38,261 bases of DNA from Sphingobium sp. (GTDB lineage: Bacteria; Pseudomonadota; Alphaproteobacteria; Sphingomonadales; Sphingomonadaceae). Below, one piece after another: positions 33,293 through 38,261 of this stretch (within the stretch, counting starts at the first letter, position 1; each line of letters opens with the position of its first letter). Made by a program: the position numbers and the translations under genes. The notes beneath the pieces were generated by a model that was not told the origin of the DNA, searched no databases, and saw only the letters and a list, made by a program, of their open reading frames with translations. The stretch is from the NCBI RefSeq assembly GCF_003248505.1, contig NZ_QFOA01000026.1, forward strand, positions 1-38,261, given 5' to 3'.

Positions 33293-35854
33293 TTACAGCA
33301 TGGCCAATCGGCGGGCGCGCGCAAGTGCGCCCGACCGATTACGCACTCCCAGCTTGTTGTAAATGTTCTGAATGTGCCACTTTGTCGTGGAAAGCCCCAG
33401 ATCGATATGATCGGCGATGGCCTGGCTGGTAAGACCAGTATCCAGCAAGACCAGTACCTCATGCTCACGGGCGGTCAGCCGCTCCACGGGGGCCTGCTCG
33501 TCTCGTCCTTCAGCCCGGATACGATAGCGCGAGCGCAGCGCTTCAACGAGAACGGCGCTTGTTCCGGTCAAAGCCGAGGAAAGGTCCGTTTCGGCGAGCA
33601 GCAAGGTCAGACCCCATCCATAGTCCATGATCGTACGGTGGAATCCCCGCTCGCTGGCCATTCGAATGGCGCGTTCGAAACTGCGCTTGGCATCCCCAAC
33701 TTTCCCAGCGCTTACCGCGCAGGTCGCCGATAGCATCAGGAGTTGAACATGGTCGCGTGATCGCCCTGCCTTCTCCGCGGCCGGAAGCAGCCTGGCTGCA
33801 ATAGCTGATGCCTCGGCAATTTTTCCTTCGCTGAGCGCCACCCAAGCTTGAGTCTGCGCGACATTATGCGCCATATATTGAGGAACGGGTTTTCCCGTCG
33901 CAACATGTCTCCACTCTTCAGCAAGGCCGACAAATGCGGCATTGAAATTGTCCGACGCGTCCGCGTAACGGCCGTGCCTGAGTTGAAGGGCTACGGCCAG
34001 CAGATCGGCGCTGACGCTGTATCGAAGCCCTCTGACCAGCCGATGTTGGGTCTCACACAGCGCCGCATCCACACCGTCGGATTCCTCAGCAAGCAGCGTT
34101 GCGGCCTCGAGCGCAGCAATGTGCGCTTCGATTAGCCCATTATCGCCAACATGGAGATGGCCTGAAGAAAGATGTTCGCGCGCAAGGGCAACCTCGCCCG
34201 TTTCGACAAGAATTCTCGCAGCGAGCAAGTGGATGGTCCCGATCATCGATGCCGCGATCTCGTCGGATGCATGGGCGCGATCAAGCGCGGAAAGAATGAT
34301 TTCTCGAGCCTGCGTCGCGCGACCAGATTGAAGCTCGAGATAGGCATCCGCCTTCGCGACCCAAAGCTGGCCGTACTTTCCGCCCCCTTCTCCCGCCCGT
34401 TGCCGGGCAATCAGAAGATCACGCCGGGCAGCATGCCGGTCGCCCAACTGATAATGGCCCAGAGATCGTGTAACGCAGATTGCAGCGGTGTGAAACGGAT
34501 CCAGTTGCTCCCAGCGGGTCATCCACTTGTCCGCCAGATCGATCAGGGCCGGCATGTCATCGCCCCGGGCCGCTACGCTGACCCTCAGCCTATCGCGATG
34601 TGCCAGCCAAAGCCGGGGTGCGTTGTCGGGCATTTCGCGGTCGAGAATGTCAAGCTCCACTAGCGCTGGATCAACCTGGAGGGCGAGCACCAATGCCCAT
34701 GTCTTCCAGAGCCTGAGCGGTATGGATATCGGCTGGCCTGCTTGCTCGAGTTGCTCGGTCCAGGCAAGCATTCGCGGCAGCTCGCCCAGACCATGGGCGA
34801 TATGGGCCGCATTTGTGACAATAATATCTTGGGCACGCTGAAAGTCGCCCGCTCCCAATGCGTAGTCGACAGCATCGCAGTAGGCTTCCCGCCGCTCGCA
34901 CCAATCGCTGGCAGCACGGAGGAGCTCAATACTTTTTGTCGCGCCCGCCAATCGCTTTTTCGCATCCAAAAACTGCTGGAATATGCCGTGAAGGCGCAAC
35001 CAATCGCCGCCACCTGCGGCAGGTACGATCATGACATTTTCAAGCCGAGCGCGCTGAAGAAGAAGCTCGGACGAGGGACTGATTGCGTCTCGCAGCATCG
35101 CGGGCGAAAAACGCCCTAGATCCGCCAGATCGAACAAGAACCGACGCATTGCGTCATCAAGCTCGGAATAAATGCTCTCATTGAGATACTGACCAAGATC
35201 TTCGCGAGGATAGACTTCTCGAATGTCGACCTTAGACCATCCTCCGCGTCGCTTTGCCAACATGCCGTAGCATTGCGCAGCGATCGGCCAACCGTCGATC
35301 CATTGCGAGATTCTTCGTGTCTGATCCGCGCTCGGCATCTGGCCTGAATAGAAACCAAGAAGGGCCCCAACTTCACTTTCGTCCAGGGCGAGAAGCTCCA
35401 CATCAAGTAACTCCACCCGTCCCTTCGCGACGAGACTTATCCAGTCCATGTCGGGCAGCATCCGCGCAGCGATCACGAAACGTTGTGCAGCATCGCTTGA
35501 GGTTATGGTTCGAATCAGCCGCGCAAATTTGCGCGCGTCAGCGTCATGAGCGTCGTCGATAAAGATGACGTCAGCATTGTCGCCGGGTTGACCGTCTGTG
35601 ACGACACGATCCAGTTGGCACCACGCAATCTGACCCCCGGCGTTTTCGATCGCGTTGGAATAGGCCCGCAAAAGGGTGGTTTTGCCATAGCCTGGCGGCG
35701 CAGAGAGAAGAATTACGCTGGATTTGCTCTGACGCAATCGCTCAAAGCCTCTTGTGGGAACAAGCCCGCACGTAACATGGCTGGGTTCCCGGACGGCCTC
35801 CGGTTGGACTGCAGAGGATGATATCCCTGCACTTCTTGCTCGGGTGCTGAGCAT
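33293..35854 (-). CDS. MalT-like LuxR-family transcriptional regulator (LAL type)
   Basis: Large ATP-dependent activator of the MalT/LAL group. The 853-aa product has an N-terminal STAND-type ATPase with Walker A A52-P-P-G-Y-G-K58-T-T60 and Walker B hydrophobic-I-D-D-A-H near 98-102. A long helical, TPR-like central region (about 330-770) forms the usual effector-sensing superhelix, and a C-terminal LuxR helix-turn-helix spans about 787-850 (L-T-x-R-E-H-E-V-L and K-W-H-I-Q-N-I-Y-N-K-L motifs). It starts 23 nt after the TetR gene on the same strand, so the two are probably co-transcribed. It is the likely activator of the catabolic operons (inference from location). Confidence 0.93.
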   Translation of the reverse strand: MLSTRARSAGISSSAVQPEAVREPSHVTCGLVPTRGFERLRQSKSSVILLSAPPGYGKTTLLRAYSNAIENAGGQIAWCQLDRVVTDGQPGDNADVIFIDDAHDADARKFARLIRTITSSDAAQRFVIAARMLPDMDWISLVAKGRVELLDVELLALDESEVGALLGFYSGQMPSADQTRRISQWIDGWPIAAQCYGMLAKRRGGWSKVDIREVYPREDLGQYLNESIYSELDDAMRRFLFDLADLGRFSPAMLRDAISPSSELLLQRARLENVMIVPAAGGGDWLRLHGIFQQFLDAKKRLAGATKSIELLRAASDWCERREAYCDAVDYALGAGDFQRAQDIIVTNAAHIAHGLGELPRMLAWTEQLEQAGQPISIPLRLWKTWALVLALQVDPALVELDILDREMPDNAPRLWLAHRDRLRVSVAARGDDMPALIDLADKWMTRWEQLDPFHTAAICVTRSLGHYQLGDRHAARRDLLIARQRAGEGGGKYGQLWVAKADAYLELQSGRATQAREIILSALDRAHASDEIAASMIGTIHLLAARILVETGEVALAREHLSSGHLHVGDNGLIEAHIAALEAATLLAEESDGVDAALCETQHRLVRGLRYSVSADLLAVALQLRHGRYADASDNFNAAFVGLAEEWRHVATGKPVPQYMAHNVAQTQAWVALSEGKIAEASAIAARLLPAAEKAGRSRDHVQLLMLSATCAVSAGKVGDAKRSFERAIRMASERGFHRTIMDYGWGLTLLLAETDLSSALTGTSAVLVEALRSRYRIRAEGRDEQAPVERLTAREHEVLVLLDTGLTSQAIADHIDLGLSTTKWHIQNIYNKLGVRNRSGALARARRLAML

Positions 35855-35877
35855 TGATCCTACTCCATTGGCGCCCT

Positions 35878-36525
35878 CTAGCCGAGACGCTCGCTTCTAA
35901 TTTTCAGACCATCGAGAAGGAAGTTTACAAGATGATCTGCGTAGGCGTCCTTGAGGGCGGGTGTAATTTCAGGGGGACCCGATAGAAATGGCAATGTTCT
36001 ACGCGAATGGAACAGAAATTCACATGCGCCAATCACGGTATAATAGAATAGATTTGCATCCACTAACCTTATGTCACCGACCTTCCGGCAGTCTTCCAGT
36101 ATCCGTGACTGGTATTGTTGAAGTGGCGCTATGAAGATCCTTGCCAATTCTCGCGCGTTTTCAGCGTTTCCGGACTGAAGGACATTGATCAGCCGATTGA
36201 TATAAGGATAGCGAAAGTAGACGTTGATGACACCACGGATGTGCAGTTCAAGCTTTTTTAGCGGCGGCAGGTCCCGATCAACAAGATGCTCCAGATTCTG
36301 CAGGGCTTTGGCCGCATCGCGTTCGAGGAGCGCCAGCAGCAACCCCTCCTTGCCCCGGAAATAATAGCTTATGAGTCCGTGATTGAACCCTGATCTCACG
36401 GCAATTTCGTTGAGCGAAACGTCCAGCGTATCGCGCTCGCTCAGCAAAGCGCTTGTTGCCTCTAGCAGACGCTCCCGGGTGGCTACCCGGCCATTCTCAT
36501 CTACGCGGATGCCGATTCTGGCCAT
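35878..36525 (-). CDS. TetR-family transcriptional regulator
   Basis: 215-aa repressor-type protein. The N-terminal TetR helix-turn-helix spans about residues 15-62 (T-R-E-R-L-L-E-A onward, with the recognition-helix segment G-F-N-H-G-L-I-S-Y-Y-F). The C-terminal helical ligand domain is not classifiable by eye. GGAAGAGG precedes the ATG. It is divergent from the alcohol dehydrogenase gene, and its probable operator lies in the 135-nt spacer. It is followed by the LuxR-type gene on the same strand. Confidence 0.92.
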   Translation of the reverse strand: MARIGIRVDENGRVATRERLLEATSALLSERDTLDVSLNEIAVRSGFNHGLISYYFRGKEGLLLALLERDAAKALQNLEHLVDRDLPPLKKLELHIRGVINVYFRYPYINRLINVLQSGNAENARELARIFIAPLQQYQSRILEDCRKVGDIRLVDANLFYYTVIGACEFLFHSRRTLPFLSGPPEITPALKDAYADHLVNFLLDGLKIRSERLG

Positions 36526-36660
36526 ATGAATCCTCTTCCTGATTTTTATTTATATGCATAGATAAATTTCTGCAAGGTTTACCACCCTCCTTTTGGCTAG
36601 GGCAACGTGGCGAACCGTATGACAGGTTGGTGGAGAACCAATTTTTGAGGTGTATGATCG
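36526..36660. promoter_or_regulatory. divergent tetR / alcohol dehydrogenase promoter region
   Basis: This AT-rich 135-nt spacer carries the palindrome TATGCATA (36553-36560) inside an AT-rich stretch close to the tetR start, and the inverted repeat TTGGT/ACCAA (36627-36631 / 36637-36641) close to the dehydrogenase start. Either could be a TetR operator. GAGG at 36647-36650 is the probable ribosome-binding site for the dehydrogenase. Confidence 0.5.
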
Positions 36661-37776
36661 ATGAAGATAACCGCAGCAGTCGCCAAACTCCCGAAAGCCG
36701 ATTTCGAATTTGCAGAACTCGACCTCGACGAACCACGGGACGATGAGATACTCGTGCAGATTACCGCTGTGGGGCTCTGCCATACTGACCTTGTCGCACG
36801 CGACCAGATCCTCCCTGTGCCGCTGCCAGCCATATTAGGGCATGAGGGCGCTGGTATCGTTATTCGTGCCGGCGCAAAGGTATCGAAAGTCGCAGAAGGC
36901 GATCATGTAGTTCTTACATTCCGCTCATGCGGTGCCTGCACGCGCTGCTTAGCGGGGGAACCGACCTATTGCGAGCAGGCACTGGCCCTGAATTACACAG
37001 GATCTCGCCCGGATGGCTCGAAGTCGATCCACGATCATGGCGCGCCTGTGTCGAGCAACTTCTTTGGCCAGTCATCTTTCGCGACATATGCTCTCGCTTA
37101 CGAATCCAATGTGGTGAAGATCGACCCATCAGTCCCGCTCGAAATTTTAGGACCGCTAGGTTGCGGCGTACAAACAGGGGCCGGGGCTGTATTGCGGGCA
37201 CTGGCCTGCCCCAAAGGGTCTTCCATCGTCATCTTGGGAGGAGGCTCGGTAGGACTGAGCGCGGTTCTTGGTGCCGTGATTGCCGGATGCACAACCATCA
37301 TTGTCTCCGACCCCAAGGCAGAACGTCGCGCGTTAGCGCTCGAACTCGGCGCCACTCATGTCATCGACCCAACGGTCGAGAAAGTGAACAAGGCCGTCCG
37401 GCGCCTCACAGGCGCCGGCTCGGACTTTGCCCTGGATACTACCGGCGCAGGCCCTGTAATGGACAGCGCGCTTGGATGCCTGCGGCCGCGCGGTACGCTT
37501 GGACTGCTCGGCGTGCCGTCGAACCCCGAGCAGGGCCTGCCTGGCCTCGCTTCAACGGTGCTCATGTTCGGCTACACGATCAAGGGCATCATCGAGGGAG
37601 ATAGTCAGCCAGACAGCTTTATTCCCGAACTCATTTCTTACTATCTCGAGGGCCGCTTTCCTTTCGACAAGCTCATCAGCCTATACCGGTTCGATCAACT
37701 CAATCAGGCAGTGCAGGATCAGCATGACGGAAAGATCGTAAAGGCGGTCCTCAAGATGCCGAACCACAGCCTCTGA
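36661..37776 (+). CDS. zinc-dependent alcohol dehydrogenase (aryl/benzyl alcohol dehydrogenase type)
   Basis: Oxidises a primary or benzylic alcohol to the aldehyde, which the aldehyde dehydrogenase could then oxidise. The 371-aa medium-chain dehydrogenase has catalytic-zinc ligands C40, H61/E62 and C168, structural-zinc cysteines C90, C93, C96 and C104, and the Rossmann motif G193-G-G-x-V-G198. An Asp about 20 residues later (V-S-D-P) suggests NAD preference. The overall pattern resembles the XylB group of aryl-alcohol dehydrogenases. It is monocistronic, divergent from tetR, and probably under its control. Confidence 0.92.
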   Translation: MKITAAVAKLPKADFEFAELDLDEPRDDEILVQITAVGLCHTDLVARDQILPVPLPAILGHEGAGIVIRAGAKVSKVAEGDHVVLTFRSCGACTRCLAGEPTYCEQALALNYTGSRPDGSKSIHDHGAPVSSNFFGQSSFATYALAYESNVVKIDPSVPLEILGPLGCGVQTGAGAVLRALACPKGSSIVILGGGSVGLSAVLGAVIAGCTTIIVSDPKAERRALALELGATHVIDPTVEKVNKAVRRLTGAGSDFALDTTGAGPVMDSALGCLRPRGTLGLLGVPSNPEQGLPGLASTVLMFGYTIKGIIEGDSQPDSFIPELISYYLEGRFPFDKLISLYRFDQLNQAVQDQHDGKIVKAVLKMPNHSL

Positions 37777-37823
37777 AACACCTCATGCAACATTCGCCTG
37801 CGGACTGACTAGAACAAGAGCAT

Positions 37824-37862
37824 CTATAAATCCGGCCTGATGCAGTCGGACCGGATTTATAG
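37824..37862. repeat. perfect 12-bp inverted repeat downstream of the alcohol dehydrogenase
   Basis: CTATAAATCCGG (37824-37835) pairs perfectly with CCGGATTTATAG (37851-37862) over a 15-nt loop. It lies 47 nt after the dehydrogenase stop and just past the transposase remnant. It could be a bidirectional terminator without a T-run, or part of an IS end. Confidence 0.75.
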
Positions 37863-38102
37863 GACTTACCCATAACGATGCGACTACGAGGTCGAGACAG
37901 CTTTCGGCCGACAGGAAGGAGGGTCTTGTCGTAGCGGGTGACAATCGGACGCTACCGCCCGAGCTTGTCGACGCAGTTCCGATCCTTGAAGCGGCGGAGT
38001 TTGGAAGGGCCAGAGCCGCAGGATGACCGGCAGCGCACCGCTCAGAAGCAGCTTTTCGCAAAACCTGTCACCAATGAGCAATCTTTTAGGGTTCAAACTC
38101 AA
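37863..38102 (-). pseudogene. decayed 3' part of an IS5-type transposase
   Basis: On the minus strand one frame reads K-D-R-N-C-V-D-K-L-G-R, then a stop, then R-P-I-V-T-R-Y-D-K-T; a second frame continues S-F-L-S-A-E-S-C-L-D and V-V-A-S-L-W-V. This matches the usual C-terminal pattern of IS5-group transposases (R-N-x-x-E-R, A-T-R-Y-D-K-T, F-L-S-A, W) broken by at least one stop and one frameshift. Further upstream the minus strand reads L-L-I-G-D-R, like the conserved L-L-x-D-R-G-Y block. The limits are approximate. Confidence 0.6.
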
Positions 38103-38170
38103 TCAGCCTATTGAAAATCTGTTGGCACATTGATTCAGGAGGGCTCCGTTGAAGCAGGAGGTCCTTGGAG

Positions 38171-38261
38171 ATGTCGCGTTCGTTATTCTGGCTGTCGGAT
38201 GAAGCATGGGGCGCAATCGAGCCCCACCTGCCGAAGAACCAACCCGGAGCGCGGCGGGTCG
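38171..38261 (+). CDS. IS5-family transposase, N-terminal fragment (cut by window end)
   Basis: The ATG at 38171 follows AGGAGG by 9 nt. The 30 visible residues include L-F-W-L-S-D-E-A-W-G-A-I-E-P-H-L-P and N-Q-P-G-A-R-R-V, the characteristic opening of IS5-family (DUF4096-type) transposases. The frame is open to the window edge, so this copy may be intact. It bounds the catabolic island on this side. Confidence 0.8.
   Translation, partial: MSRSLFWLSDEAWGAIEPHLPKNQPGARRV

Larger units (their letters stand above)
37777..38170. other. gene-free stretch with IS remnant and inverted repeat
   Basis: These 394 nt downstream of the alcohol dehydrogenase hold no intact gene. They contain a perfect 12-bp inverted repeat (37824-37862), a frame-broken IS5-like transposase tail on the minus strand, and the leader of the next IS with an AGGAGG site (38156-38161) 9 nt before its transposase start. 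The exact IS end could not be placed. Confidence 0.6.

Noticed and set aside
19128..37863. Shared 13-mer CCGGATTTATAGG near 19129 and 37851
   Set aside because: Several 13-bp matches are expected by chance in a window of this size, and the flanks do not match, so it is not evidence for attachment sites or island ends.
37777..38061. Minus-strand 92-codon open frame downstream of the alcohol dehydrogenase
   Set aside because: Its only recognisable part is the frame-shifted transposase tail; the rest runs through the inverted repeat and has no start signal. It is annotated as a pseudogene remnant instead.
1..38261. CRISPR array, tRNA, rRNA, integrase or integron
   Set aside because: No regularly spaced repeats, tRNA-like cloverleaf or recombinase motifs were seen in any part of the window. 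The hairpins at 7.7-7.9 kb lack attC core sites.

Overview
The window looks like part of a conjugative plasmid or integrative element of a sphingomonad (Sphingobium/Novosphingobium/Sphingomonas group). This is inferred from the GC-rich codon use, an F-type transfer operon of the kind carried by sphingomonad megaplasmids, and a TonB-receptor/P450/acyl-CoA catabolic cargo. No rRNA, tRNA, replication gene, relaxase or coupling protein is visible.

Region 1 (1-19122, + strand) is an F-type type IV secretion / mating-pair-formation operon. The order is [end of an upstream gene]-traK-traB-traV-traC-two small membrane proteins-traW-traU-[structured 361-nt gap]-traN (two consecutive genes)-trbC-S26 peptidase-traF-thioredoxin-fold protein-traH-traG. 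Nearly every junction is a 4-nt ATGA/GTGA overlap or a short overlap, so the genes are probably co-transcribed and translationally coupled. TraB/TraV/TraK form the envelope core, TraC is the VirB4 ATPase, TraW/TraU/TrbC/TraF/TraH assemble the pilus, and TraN/TraG stabilise mating pairs. The striking exception to the tight packing is 7649-8009, between traU and traN, which holds a row of strong inverted repeats.

Region 2 (19106-19715) is the end of the transfer block. A small membrane protein is encoded on the opposite strand and overlaps the traG stop.

Region 3 (19716-37776) is a catabolic island. On the minus strand, reading from a divergent promoter near 25.8 kb, lie acyl-CoA synthetase, cytochrome P450, a GST, two hotdog thioesterases and a GC-richer ferredoxin reductase. 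On the plus strand from the same promoter lie a TonB-dependent receptor, a CaiB-type CoA transferase, a TLP1-like thiolase homologue, an enoyl-CoA hydratase and an aldehyde dehydrogenase. A TetR regulator followed by a MalT-like LuxR regulator (minus strand) and a zinc alcohol dehydrogenase (plus strand) complete it. The likely logic is outer-membrane uptake of a hydrophobic compound, P450 hydroxylation, alcohol and aldehyde oxidation to an acid, CoA activation, hydration and carbon-carbon cleavage. The substrate cannot be read from the sequence.

Region 4 (37777-38261) is insertion-sequence territory: a decayed IS5-type transposase tail on the minus strand, a perfect 12-bp inverted repeat, and the first 30 codons of an apparently intact IS5-family transposase running off the window.
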